From positions 5,427,001-5,491,000 of the forward strand of contig JAVTVX010000017.1 of NCBI GenBank assembly GCA_033439265.1: 64,000 bases of DNA, read 5' to 3'. Numbering within the stretch: the first letter of the stretch is position 1; the number at the start of each line of letters is the position of its first letter. This DNA comes from Dillenia suffruticosa (lineage: Eukaryota > Streptophyta > Magnoliopsida > Dilleniales > Dilleniaceae). Under the pieces are notes generated by a model. The model saw nothing but the letters and a program-made list of their open reading frames with translations, did no database searches and was not told the origin of the DNA. This document shows positions 24,195 through 35,580 of the stretch, in pieces. Position numbers and translations under genes: made by a program.

Positions 24195-27040
24195 TAGTAA
24201 AAGTGCGAAAGTGTGGCCGAAATAACTACAAAATACAAACTATTGTGCCAAGCGAGCAAAGGAATATTAAATAAGAACTAAAAAATACGAAGGTGGCAAT
24301 TTTTAAAATAAATAAAAAAAAAATAACATTGTAATTTTAATGAATATATGGTTCTACGTTGTGGGCATGGGCACAATTACTGGGAGTGGTAACGAGACCC
24401 ATGTGCCCCAAGCCCCCATTCCTGCTCGGATAAACTCAGACCATGGTTCAAAAACAATTCTGAAGGCATGTGCACATTCCCTGCGGGTTGAAGAGTAAAT
24501 GCATGTCTTCCGTTCTTTAGGGTTCATGAAATGGGGGGTGGCTTCAGCCAGATCTGAAACTATGTGGCACAGGATGAGCGGCCCCTACTCTTTATCCATC
24601 GTGGTTGTACTACCGTCAGAGAGCATTGAATAAGAGGAAGCACTCTTATCCAAAGTGATTCCAATCTATGCTGCTTTAAATGTTGCAAATGCTCTTTTCT
24701 GCTAAAGAAGATTTCACTGCTGAAATTCAGTCAACCTATTCAAGTTAAAGTCGACAAAATTATGGAGGAAAAACGATCTCTGCAACGTGGAAAGGCCACT
24801 CCAATAATAAAGTTGTAGTAGTAAAACAAAACTTATCTATGATAAACTATTTTGTTATGGATAAAAAATCTCGATTTATGATAAATTTTTAAATTTCTTT
24901 TTAATAAATATAGATAAATAAATTCGACCTGGACTTATAATAATATTTATTATAGAACAGAGTTGGTCACACAAATTGAGATTTTTTTTATTTTTGATAT
25001 TATTTTATTTATCATAAATAGAGTTTGTTTTTTATTATTATTACATCGTATCATAAAAATTGGATTATGTTACCATAAAAATCCAAAAACTACAGGGTCA
25101 AGAGTGAAAACTGAAAAGCAGTAGAACCAGGGAGCTGTTCCTATAAACTCCTGCCATGACACCAACTTAATCTGGAAATGTCTTTTATATTTTCAATCAT
25201 TATTAATAGCCAAATTAACACCTAAAGTGAGGAGAATTTATTAATAATAAAAATATGTATATGATATAGTTAATGTGTGCCGACAGAATAAATTCACTAC
25301 CCTTCTCTATTTATCTATCCATTTCCCCTACAGCTTCAGCAGCTGATGGCAGAGGAGCGTAACCATGATTGTCATGAGTGACCGGTGATTTCCTTGAAGG
25401 TTATGAGTTGTAGTAAGTAGATTCAAGAGTCTAAGGAGGGTTAGAGGCATTTTTGTGATTTCTGGATCCTAATTGGTAGTGATCGAAGTCCTTTTGGTAG
25501 TGTCCCACTTCATTTTGTAAGCAAATGAAATAAAAGAAAACTCCATGATAGCGCTAATGGCTGTTTGTCGACAAGTCTCTTCACAAAAGGGCCCCTAATC
25601 AACCATGTGGGGTTGATTTGGCAGGTGTTGTTGGAATTGGTTTCACGAATTCAAATTCCAAAATTATAAATCCCGATTCTAATCAAAATTTGACAACCAT
25701 AAACAAATAAAAAGGAAAAAAAATTAAAAAGATTTTGCAGAGCCTTCCATTAAACCATCGAAGAATTCATGGAAAAAATGCTGCCGAGTCGAGTTGCAAG
25801 CAAAAATGCCACCCCGAGGTGCAACTCTCAGAAACAGAGAGTGAGTGGCGCTGCACAAGAAAAAAGACAGGGTGCGGCACGAGTCATTCTACATCAGTTG
25901 CCAGGTAATTGACCTCGGGTCTGTCACGAAGTTCGAGGCGGCTGTTTACTTGAAATACAAGTTTTGCTACGCGAATTTTGGAGGCCCTTTTTTTTTTAAG
26001 GTAGTTTTGGAGCAATTTTTTAAAAGGTTTTTTAAGTAGTTCTGATTTTAACCTCTTATTTTGTTGGAATTGTTTGTGCCTCTTGCTCTTGGTGTCCTAG
26101 ACCATTAAAGCACCCTTCCCCCGCCCCTATCCGTCAAAAAGGAAGTGTATAATATAGTATAAATAAAATTATATTAGATCCAAATTTATTAATTTAATTA
26201 AAAACTTTTTGATTTAGTTTTAGAATTTTCATGGATTGCTAGCAGTGTTGTACTCCCAAGTTTTTGAGACAACCTCACCGTATTCTTTTATGTATTTATT
26301 TTGGTATCAAATATTCGATTGGAAACGACTCGCAACCAAAGGACGCGAGTGTCGGCGAGGGAAGAAGATGCGAATAACGATACGATTGCGGGAAATGGGG
26401 TCCCGGATCCCTCCGAAACACCCGCTAATCAAAAACCTTTATCGGTTGGACATGGAAATGGGACCTTCAACTTCAACCAACTTTTCAAGCGAAAGATCCG
26501 GCCCTGCCTTCCCACCCTAGCACTAGCACCATTTTACCCATCCCTCTTCAATCCTTTCCTCAAGTTACGCCGCTAGTCATCCATTAAAGAGCTGGATGGA
26601 CACCTTTTGTCCATTGGATGCTTTTCTCCTTCACACCTTTCGAACGAGATTCAATTATTATTTTTGTAGGAGTCATCTTAGACTATTCTGAGGGTCCTAA
26701 ACTCGTATCTAAGAATATCTCAGGCTGCAATATGTGTCCACACATTTTGTTGGGCATCTGATTTTGATTGTCCCTACCCAGAAATGTTGCCCGACGCCCG
26801 CATAAGCTCTTGATGCATTCAAATTGCTCGCACAAAGTCGAACCGTTGCAGGTTGAAGCATTGATTTGCCAATGCCGGAGCGAAAAGTTTGGTGGGCCAG
26901 TGGGGTCAGATATTCTTCCCCTAACATTTGGGTACGATCTCCCAAATTTATCACAGTCTCATTCCAATGACCCACTTTGGTTGGATTCGAATCAAAAGCT
27001 TTTTAAATCCTTCCGGTGGAGCGGTACATTGGCCAAGGTG

Positions 27041-27118
27041 GGCCTTACCTCCTTACTCACCACCAGCATTTGCCGACATGGCCTTACCTCCTTACTCACC
27101 ACCAGCATTTGCCGACAT
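27041..27118. repeat. Perfect 39-bp tandem duplication
   Basis: The 39-base unit at 27041-27079 (starting GGCCTTACCTCCTTACTCAC) is repeated exactly at 27080-27118. Because 39 is a multiple of three the frame is kept, but no coding gene is recognised here. Confidence 0.95.
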
Positions 27119-27566
27119 TATAAAACCACGATCAGTACCAAAAAAAAAATTATAAAACCACGATACAACTGCCTAAACACTGGATCCATCATTGATAGTC
27201 TATTGAGCATTTTGAACAATCCAATCAAGTACCACGATAAAAATCAAAATGGGTATCTCAATTAATCTTTTGGAACTATAAAGGTAGAACACGGTAACAA
27301 GCAACAACCAGTGGGGTACCTTGTTGCAGCCCTCTGAGCATTAATCTTCCCCAATTCACTTGGTCTATTGAGATTATTTGATTCTATGTGTCGCAATTAT
27401 GTTTTGTCTCATTCACCTGCGGGTTCCTGATATTTAAGACACTAGATGGCGTTCTGTATGTTTAGGGTTTGTTACAATGTAAGATAAATAGAGAACCTGC
27501 AGAAAAACTACCCAACTCATGCTGAATAAAAATGATGGTGCCTCCACCAAGGCGATGATGAGGTAT

Positions 27567-28895
27567 CTAGCAAGATGTCCCAAAGCCTCCCACCCGATCA
27601 CGAGGAATTAGTCGCAGTTCAGAGCCATGTTTAAGGAAGACATTGCCTGATTAAAAAAAAATGTTATTTTTAGCTGTAATTGAATATTGCAATGTCAGCA
27701 ACTAGACATATCGCTGTCTGAGATACTAAGACATCAACTTTCTCAAACAGTAGCAGAGCAATGGAATAGACTGGACAAAACAAAACCAGATAGTCATGAG
27801 TGGTGATATCTTGGAATTACATAGCACAGTTTCAGCATAATAGTCCCCCTCTGAGATCATGTTCCATTAGAGGGCAAATTGGTAAATCTGAAAGAAACAA
27901 CAGCCTATATGCACATATGTCTATGTTAGCATGACTGTTTTGTTTGGCACAAAAGGGGTGATGCTATGCCCATATGGTAAATGTTGCCCCACGTAAGTTT
28001 CGGTATTAGCCCAGGTCCCTTACTAACCATTTCCTTTTGTTATACAAATATCTGTGTATTTGTTCCCCCCTGAGCCAAAAGTCCAAAATTCACCCAAGTC
28101 CGTACTTGCACAACTCCTCCATGGCCTTAAATCACCAAATACGAGGCTAATTTTCACAGAATCCTCTATAGTGACTCAAATTGTTCAATAAAGATTTGGT
28201 ACCAACTTTGACTGTGGATTTATTCTAATAAATGGTTTACCTTCAAACACATGGAAAGTGACCCATAGTGGCAGAATTTTGAGCAGCAGTCGTTTTCAAA
28301 TTTCAGGAAATTTCTTTGTAAAATCAATTATTAGCTTAATGCAAATTAAAATAAAAACATGGCAATCAAGTTTGTCTGATTTTAATTTCTATCACCAAGC
28401 AGTTTTTGTCCAATGCAGGCTATTCAATGATAACCATAAACTAGAGTGAGTCATTTAGGAGTTCACCATGGAGAAGAACAAGGAGTCAATATCTTTCCAC
28501 TGCAAAAGGATGTTGCAAGAATCAGGATAGCATTTCATTCCATTCAAAAGCTAGATTCACTTGAGGCTTCTGATTCCTTACATCTACGCAGTTTCACAAG
28601 CATTTCTTTTTTTCTTTTGATCAAAAAATAAAAATCAAACCAAACTCATAAATAAGCAAATTAGTCTCAACATCACTTAAATTATCTTATAACACCATAA
28701 ATAGACATAAAGCAAACTCATGGCATTACATCTTTTCTAAAAGAAATAATAATAACACTAAGATTCTAAAACATGTATAACTCTAGAGATGAGAACACTA
28801 GCCACTCCCAACTACTTCTAGAAGGAACAAATTATTGATCTTGCAGATTCTTGCATGCATGTGTATGCGCATGTGCAAGTGTGTATGAGCATGCA

Positions 28896-28934
<39 letters not shown>

Positions 28935-30730
28935 ATCGTCTTACCAGCACTCTGTTGAGGATTGATTCCCACACCATCTACATCAAGAGAAGAAATGTTA
29001 AGATTAATATAGATAAGGTAACCAGTGAAATAATCAAAATTCACTAAAAAGCAATTGAGTTGACTTGAAAGAGTATCACTAACTCACAAGTGACATCTAT
29101 TACTTTTGGGTACTTAACAACTTAAACAACATTTCATGTTGAGAAATTAACATCCCAACAAGTCGAATTCTAAAGAACAGTACATCATCTTACAAGTAAA
29201 ATGAAGATGTTCAGCAAAAAAACCGAAACAAAAACAAAAACCACAATATGAGTAGCAATGGGCTCACACAAACTTAGCATAGCTAATAATTAGAACCATA
29301 AATGAATTAAGGACAAAACAAAGGGTTATGGGCAGTGAAATATAGCCGTTAGTGACCAATATTGATATTAGAAAATATCATTGAATGATAACCCAAAGGG
29401 CACATGTTCAATTCAAACTCAAAACCAAGGTTTTCATATACTACATTGCCAAAACCATGCCTATTTCCTTCTAGAAGATTTTAATAATAATAATAATAAT
29501 AATAATAAAGAAATAACATTAATTTAGAGTTTGCCAGCCCAACAGACCCTGTAACTCATTATAACTATCTTCACCTTCTTATCAGTTGATCGACTCCAAC
29601 CTTTGACTATTGGTAATGAAAGTCCAAGATTTCCAAGTCCAGAGGGAGTTTTACCAGAAGAAGTAACCTTATAAGGCTAGACTTAAGCAAAAGTAATGCA
29701 GATGCCCTTGCAAACTATAAAGAACAATGTAAAATGTGCTCCCAATCATGTCACAAGGAAACAAAACTACCCTTGAAGATATTGTCATTCTGAATTCTGT
29801 AAAGCCTGTCAGGTAACTCTATCTATCAATTCTATCAAAATTTTCCAACCTTAAATATGATGTAAGAATATATAAATGCATTTATCAACATTTTAAAAAT
29901 GCTCTCAAAAAATAAATTAGTGATCTGATCTTAACATATTGGGACTAGACATGGACTCGGGACATTGCAACTACATGAAAATGTTATATAAAAATTTTAC
30001 ATTATTGTAAGTTAAGAAATTCTGGACAAGATGGACGCAATCAATTCTAAAAGTGACTGTACAACATAGGGAATAACCTGAATCCTAAACACAAAATCTT
30101 TGGAATGGGGTAAAAATTTGATTTTAATTAAGCATATGAACAACTAAACATATCCTGATTCAGATATAAAACAATATTCAACTCAACAAAGGTTGACCCT
30201 TCACATCACGGAAAGGCAATATCCAGATCAGATTTCGCATTAACTCACACATTTCATTAGACAATTTGCACCAACAGCATTTGACAATTGCGAAAACAAA
30301 TTTCAGCTTATCCTCAATTCTAAATAACGAAGAGAGCTCATAAAACAAAGGTTTTTCTGAATTGACAAACGTAACAGTTCAAAGTAAATAAAGAAATAAT
30401 CCAGATTTTCAGAAAATAAAAACTTCCATGAGAATTAGAGGAGGTTACGAGGAAAAGTGAAGTACCGTTTGTGATGATAGCGCTAGTTTGGGGAGGGACT
30501 TTGAATTCCTCGGCCGCGAATTTCAAGACGGCGGTGAACGGCGCTGCTTCTGGAACGCTAAACCTGTTACAGAAAGAGGGAGAGAGAAGTCGGTGTACAT
30601 AGAGAAATGAGAATAAAAAAAACACCTAGAAGACGAAAGAAATAAGGAATTAGAGGAATGCGTACACTTTGAAAGGGAGTTTAGGATCAGAGGTGAGCGT
30701 GACTTTGAAAGAGACCTTTCCTCCCGCCAT
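27567..30730 (-). CDS. UFM1: Ubiquitin-fold modifier 1 (UFM1), four exons
   Basis: Minus-strand exons are 30730-30666, 30563-30466, 28977-28945 and 27646-27567, giving 91 residues. All junctions are GT-AG and phase-consistent. The protein begins [20 protein letters not shown] and continues [39 protein letters not shown] and [19 protein letters not shown], which is diagnostic of UFM1. It is made as a precursor: residues after Gly85 (GFGTSC) should be removed by a UFSP-type protease to expose the conjugating glycine. Mature UFM1 is activated by UBA5 and passed through UFC1 and UFL1 to targets such as ribosomal protein uL24 (RPL26) at the ER; this is established for the family. Exon 3 is only 33 bp. 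The last intron is about 1.3 kb and starts almost directly with a CT microsatellite. A GA-rich leader lies upstream of the start. Confidence 0.97.
28899..28931. repeat. (GA)n microsatellite in UFM1 intron 3
   Basis: A pure GA run of about 33 bases, read as CT on the gene strand. It begins 13 bases downstream of the exon 3 donor at 28944. Its proximity to the splice donor of a 33-bp exon could affect splicing; that is speculation. Confidence 0.92.
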
Positions 30731-30934
30731 CGATTTTCTTCAACAGCTCTCTCTCTCTTTTCCCCTGTTGAGCGGATGAATTCTTTGGCACACAGATCGT
30801 ACGTAGAGAAAGCGAGGGAGAGAGAGAGAGACAATTGCCGAACCCCTCCGCACGGCGTATAAATTACGCGAGGCTGTTAGTGGACTTGGGCTCCAAGGAT
30901 TGGAGAATGGGCCTCAAATGACTTGAGTTCTTTT

Positions 30935-31071
30935 TTTTTTTTCGGTGGACATAATTTCAGTTCTTATTTATTTATTTATTTATTTATTGTATGAGAGATT
31001 TGAATTTAGGATCATCAGGTTGGAGAGAGAATATGTATCATTAGAGTGTCCCCTCAGGGACCTTGAGTTCT
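30935..31071 (-). mobile_element. tRNA-derived SINE, minus orientation, 13-bp target duplication
   Basis: CTTGAGTTCTTTT is found at 30922-30934 and again at 31072-31084, flanking the insert exactly. The left side is a T run, the poly-A tail on the minus strand, followed by repeated TTTA. Read on the minus strand, the head starts GGTCCCTGAGGGGACA and has an A-box-like TCTAATGATA and a B-box-like ATTCAAATCTC. The head resembles the insert at 35129-35233. It lies upstream of UFM1. Confidence 0.75.
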
Positions 31072-31089
31072 TTTCCATATAAAATATCA

Positions 31090-32240
31090 TATCATTTCTC
31101 ACAGAAGGGAAATTTTGTTCAAGATTTAGGTGTGTTGTAGCTATGAGAAGCACTTTTTTTTTTTATTTATCAAAGATAATAAAAATCAATTTGTAGGAAG
31201 GAGGAAAAAAAAAAGTGGGGTAGCCCACTTGGGCTCGAATGATTGGAGAATGGGCCGGATCACATTTTAGGCTCGTTTATAAAAATAATATTTTAACTAA
31301 TTTTATTAATATTCTCAATGGAAAATTATTAGAACAACTATAATTCTAGTTTCTATAGAAAATTTTGATTTTTATATATTAATTTTTTATTTTAATAAAA
31401 AATATTATAAAGAAAATAAAATATAAATATATAAAGACAGAGACTCACTAAACAGGATGCTAGTTTCAAGACCTTAAGAGCCGGGAGAGGGGGGTGGGGG
31501 GAACAACAAAATAGGAGGTGGAGAAGCATGCAAGCTAGAGCCACGAGGTCCTTAGCCTCAGACATACAGCTATAGACAAAATGGAATTCCAAGGTACAAG
31601 TATACCACAGAAAAAGGAGGGGATGGCCCTAGCTTGTGTTGTGACTCCGACCCTATTCTAGCTAGGGCAAGTTGAGTCAACATGTTAGAAAAAAATTTTC
31701 AATCTGGTACTTGAGACTTACAATCAAACTCAAACAAGGGTAGAGATTTATCTGTAAGGAGATAAATCTGTAATCTGTTCGTTAAACTTTTGAGATTTAT
31801 CTGTATGCACACATAATCTTGCTCATGCTTATTCATGAACAATTGTTTGATGAACATATGGAACTTTTTGAACTTGCAGAGAGAAAAGGAGAAGAAAGAA
31901 TCAAATAATTTATGATTACAAGGACATAAGACGTCCACCCATTCCACAAGTTCTTTGCCACTTTTTGCAAGCTAGGAAACTTTGCCTGAATTTCTCAAAC
32001 TAAAATAAAAATAAAAGATCTCTTCCTCTCTTCTTTTCATGGTGGGAAATACATATTTTACGGCACATTCCTCAAGTTGACAACAAGGAACAATGTCAGC
32101 ATCACGACCATCAGCCATTTACCAATGAATGATCCTAACCCCTTAGATCCACTGCACACAAGCCTGTTATTATGATAAGTGCACACCTGTTGCCTCCTGA
32201 AAATTCACAAGGCACATCAAACAAAAGACCGAACCCAAAC
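31090..32240. other. Intergenic DNA between UFM1 and the thaumatin-like gene
   Basis: Short frames only. A G-rich patch lies at 31482-31501. The last few hundred bases before 32251 are probably 3' UTR of the thaumatin-like gene. No other feature was seen. Confidence 0.5.
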
Positions 32241-32250
32241 ATCAGATACC

Positions 32251-33524
32251 TTAAAAATCACTAGGAGTACTAAAATTAATTCCAACAAACCTGGAAGAGC
32301 AAAAAGTGATGACATAGTCAGTCCCGGAGCATGTAAAAATACTAGTGGGGTCATCGTATGCATAACTATAAGCTGTAGGACAAGCTTCCTTAAACTTTTT
32401 AGAATAGCTCGTGGCGGTGCAAGTCACAGGATTGCCATAAACCCCTCGACAGCAATACTCGTCGGTGTTGAACACATCGCAGGCGCTTCGACATGCGACA
32501 GTCTTGCCATTGACCTTGTACGCAAGCTCTCTCGGACAATTTGGGAGCAAATCTGTGTCACAACCAGCAACGCTGCAATTTCCTGTGCCTTTTAGAGGGG
32601 TGACTACCAGTGGGAGGTTAAAACCGTCCACGAGGCTAACATCGTAAAAATCAACTTCTGCAAGGGTAAATTCGGCAAGTGATGCGGGCGGTTCGCCGGA
32701 ACCGCTGCATTTGAGCGTGCTTCCGCAGGATCCGGTTTGGCACGATCCGTTCCCGTTTTTGTCGAAGTTGCAGCCTGTTCTGGCCCATATTCGGCCCGAC
32801 CACGCGACGGGGGCTGTGAATACGATTGATTGACTGGGTTTGAGAGCAAAACCACCTCCGTCAAAGTTTTCTCCGGGTGTAATTCCGGGCCATATTGTGA
32901 CTTTGCAATCGTTAGTTATGGTGAATATTCTTGCGGACTCGGACAATTTAACCCCTACCCGTGAACAAATGGTTAGTAATATTTCTCAAAAGTTCAAATA
33001 TATGTTGTATAGTCGTACATAACTTTTCACTAACTATGAGCTCCTCATCCTTTTGTAAGAATATAAAAGGAGAACACAGAAATAGAATTTCCTTTATTTT
33101 TTTTTTTGGTTCAAAGAAATAGAATTTCAAATGGCTGAGTTAAATAAGTCCAAGATCTCAAAATTTTTAAATAAAAATGGTAAATTACAATATTTTGTCT
33201 TGTATCATAATAACTTTGTATAAAGTTTTTTTTTTGTAATTTTTATTATTTGGCAAGTAATTATTAAATAAATTCTATTTTTATAATACAATTCTTAACT
33301 GCATTAAACCGGACAAAAGAGGCATGCGTATAGTTGTCATAACATAAAATAATAATAATAGTAATAATAATAATAATAATAATAATATAGACAAATATAT
33401 GTTGAATATAAACATTAAAAAAAAAATGGATATATGAGACGAGGAGAATACATTTACCTGGTGAGGAAATAATCAAAACTAGCATCCATAGAAGTGATGA
33501 ATACACATTGCAGTATAAGGCCAT
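32251..33524 (-). CDS. Thaumatin-like protein (PR-5 family), two exons
   Basis: Exons are 33524-33458 and 32954-32251 on the minus strand, giving 256 residues. Exon 1 encodes the signal peptide (MALYCNVYSSLLWMLVLIIS), and the single intron just after it is typical of plant thaumatin-like genes. The mature part starts near SARIFTITNDCKVTIWPGI and has sixteen cysteines, as expected for eight disulfides. The acidic-cleft region is preserved (SLAEFTLAEVDFYDVSLVDG), and later motifs are GNCSVAGCDTDLLPNCP and EYCCRGVYG. The family signature normally reads QTGDCGG; here it is QTGSCGS, losing the aspartate. The protein is secreted, and relatives are pathogenesis- or stress-related and sometimes bind beta-glucans. 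The length matches the TLP1-like subgroup, and no C-terminal anchor is present. Confidence 0.95.
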
Positions 33525-33529
33525 TTGTG

Positions 33530-35110
33530 TGCAGAGAAATGGAATCGGAGACAAAGGAGGCGAATGGAGGTGGTAGCAACATATACAAGTAGAAAGAAAT
33601 AAAGAATACGTGCATTGGTGAAGGAGAATCAAAGCTCGTTGCACTTTGCCATTCTATAAAGTTTCTTTCCCTTCGTTGATAAATTCCTTTCCCCAGTTTT
33701 AAATCCTTCAAGATATTTTATATTTAGCAGGCTTGACTCTTACACCAATAAATTTTCTGTGACTCCAATATCCTCTGTCTTACAATCATAATTAGCAATT
33801 AAGGATTGAAATTTGACTTTATAGGCTTACCATTTTCCTCTTATCTAATTAAAAAAATATATTTTAACAAGGCCATAGCCCATAAAACATATCTAACCCG
33901 CTGATTGGTACGTGTTTTTTCCTCTAATCCTATGTTGAAACCCCCCCCCCCCCCCACTTTTTCTTAGTATAAAACAAAAAAAAAAAATTAGCCAAAAAAA
34001 AAGGCAAAAGGCTGATAAGTTAGCAGAATGGTAGGTTTTTCACCCCCAGTTCAAATGTCTCTTTAATAATAATAATAATAATAATAATAATTCACCGGAA
34101 TAAAGGAATGAAACTAGTTTTTAAACTGTTTCCATGATGCCATTTTTGCATAATCCATTTTAAAAGAAAAAGAGACATTCCCCCCCCCCTGTTTTGGTAG
34201 ACGATAAATCTGGAGCATTTCTGGATTTGAGCGTGTTGTATCATTCCAATTTCATCGAATGTCCTCAAAGGGACTATTCCTTTGTTTTTTTATTACATAA
34301 GATCTGAATTTAGATTACTGGATTAGAGAAAATGGATTATAATCACTAAACTGTCTCTTTATGATGAAAAAAAAAAGCAATAAAAAGCAAAATAGACATA
34401 TTAGACTGCTTAGACTATCTTGTGGGCGTCCCTTAAGGACAGCTCCAAACCTCCCCACTTTCATTATCTCTTTCTTAGTTCACTCCCATTTGATTACAAC
34501 ACCTTGTAAGAAAACAAAGAAAAAAAAAAAAAAAAAAACAAAACAAAACAAAAACCCAAAAAAAAAAAAAAAAACAAAAGACTATCTTGTGGGCCAGGTC
34601 TGACTTCCATATGGGCCGCGCCATGCATTTCTTCAAGAGTAAGAAGGCTACAGCAAATTCTGCCAAGGCCCAACCGACATTAAGGAACCGTCTGTGCTTG
34701 CAGAGCCGCCCTTTGAGACCCTAAGATGACCCAATCTAGTTTCGTGGAGATCCAACCCGGTAAGGATTCCAATTAGTATGGGATATATTTTTTTTTTAGT
34801 TTAAAATTTTAAATTCGATTAATCAATGATTCCGCCTAATACTTTTACCATTTTGTTACAAAATGATACAACACGAAATAATTAATCAAACCTTTTTTTA
34901 TATATTTTCTATATGATAAATTATCTAATCATGTTATGTCACTATAATTTTAAAACATAATAAAGAGAAATTAGTCTTGATATGTGCGACTTTATTGCAA
35001 GTTCAGCTTTTCCTACGGTTGCAGGAATTTTCTTCATTCATTTTTATTTTTAAACTAATAATGCTTAATCCTCCTATCAAACTTTTATTTTCTTTGCCAT
35101 CTTTGATGAG
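33530..35110. other. Intergenic DNA upstream of the thaumatin-like gene
   Basis: The proximal part is the thaumatin-like promoter. It also holds a 15-base C run (33941-33955), a (TAA)n tract near 34066-34090 and long A runs near 34518-34575. A possible SINE head lies at 34012-34063 (A-box-like TTAGCAGAATGGTAGG, B-box-like AGTTCAAATGTCTC), but no target duplication was found. No gene was recognised. Confidence 0.45.
34262..34355 (-). mobile_element. Probable SINE fragment, minus orientation
   Basis: Read on the minus strand, it has GACAGTTTAGTGATT, a CTCTAATCCAG block, then AATCTAAATTCAGATCTT and an AATAAAAAAAC tail. This order matches the SINE at 30935-31071 and the head of 35129-35233. No target duplication was found, so the boundaries are approximate. 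Confidence 0.5.
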
Positions 35111-35128
35111 AAAACTTTAGGAGGTTGG

Positions 35129-35233
35129 GACCCTCGGGGACAATTCAAGTGGTAAAGTCTTTCCATTTCTATTCTCTTTTTGTTAATTCGATTTCGTTTG
35201 GTTAATCTTCTTTTTTTTTTAAAAAAAAAAAAT
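35129..35233 (+). mobile_element. tRNA-derived SINE with 14-bp target duplication
   Basis: CTTTAGGAGGTTGG (35115-35128) and CTTTAGGAAGTTGG (35234-35247) flank the insert with one mismatch. The head reads GACCCTCGGGGACAATTC followed by an A-box-like TTCAAGTGGTAAA. A weak B box (AATTCGATTTC) lies about 50 bases on. The insert ends in a T run and then an A run that abuts the right duplication. Confidence 0.75.
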
Positions 35234-35500
35234 CTTTAGGAAGTTGGTTCCATTATGCCAATTTCTGCACCGCGTATAACCCTAATTTTGATGGGCCTGA
35301 AAGTTTCAAATACCACCAAATCACAGGTCAAAAAAGTGACTACTCGACGTAGATTGACATGCCCATTTCGTTGATGGGAATGGGAAAGTTTTGTTTTGGC
35401 CCGTTTGGCAATCATCTGTTGATTTAACCTATTATGAGTCCAACACTCTATCAATCCCTAACATGCTCTTTCTTCCTTGCATCCAAACAAAGCCTTAAAA

Positions 35501-35580
35501 GCCAACGAGATTTGACTCAAGTGATACCTTTTTCCTTTCCTATGTAATAGATTCGAGGTCGACCAAAAAAAAAAAAAAAA
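35501..35580 (+). mobile_element. Very short tRNA-like retroposon with 13-bp target duplication
   Basis: CAAAGCCTTAAAA occurs perfectly at 35488-35500 and 35581-35593. Between them is an 80-bp insert: a head with an A-box-like TGACTCAAGTGATACC, a B box GATTCGAGGTC, then a pure A tail of about 17 bases. The size suggests a nearly bare tRNA-related RNA copied by LINE machinery. Lack of differences in the duplication implies recent insertion. Confidence 0.8.

Larger units (their letters stand above)
23110..27560. other. Intergenic DNA without a recognised gene
   Basis: No frame shows a known domain. A (GA)n run lies at 23258-23277. The hairpin cluster at 24078-24194 and the 39-bp duplication at 27041-27118 are listed separately. 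Between 26236 and 27265 the composition is more balanced, and frames of 90-165 codons exist on the plus strand. A TTTTGGTATCAAAT phrase at 26300 loosely resembles an LTR-retrotransposon primer site, but nothing could be assigned to gag or pol. Confidence 0.45.

Noticed and set aside
26236..27265. Possible LTR-retrotransposon gag region
   Set aside because: A primer-site-like phrase was noted, but no zinc knuckle, protease, integrase or LTR pair could be seen.
32179..32647. Plus-strand frames of 60-138 codons
   Set aside because: Shadow of the thaumatin-like coding exon on the opposite strand.
34012..34092. SINE-like head followed by (TAA)n
   Set aside because: Box-like motifs are present but no target duplication or sibling in the window was found.
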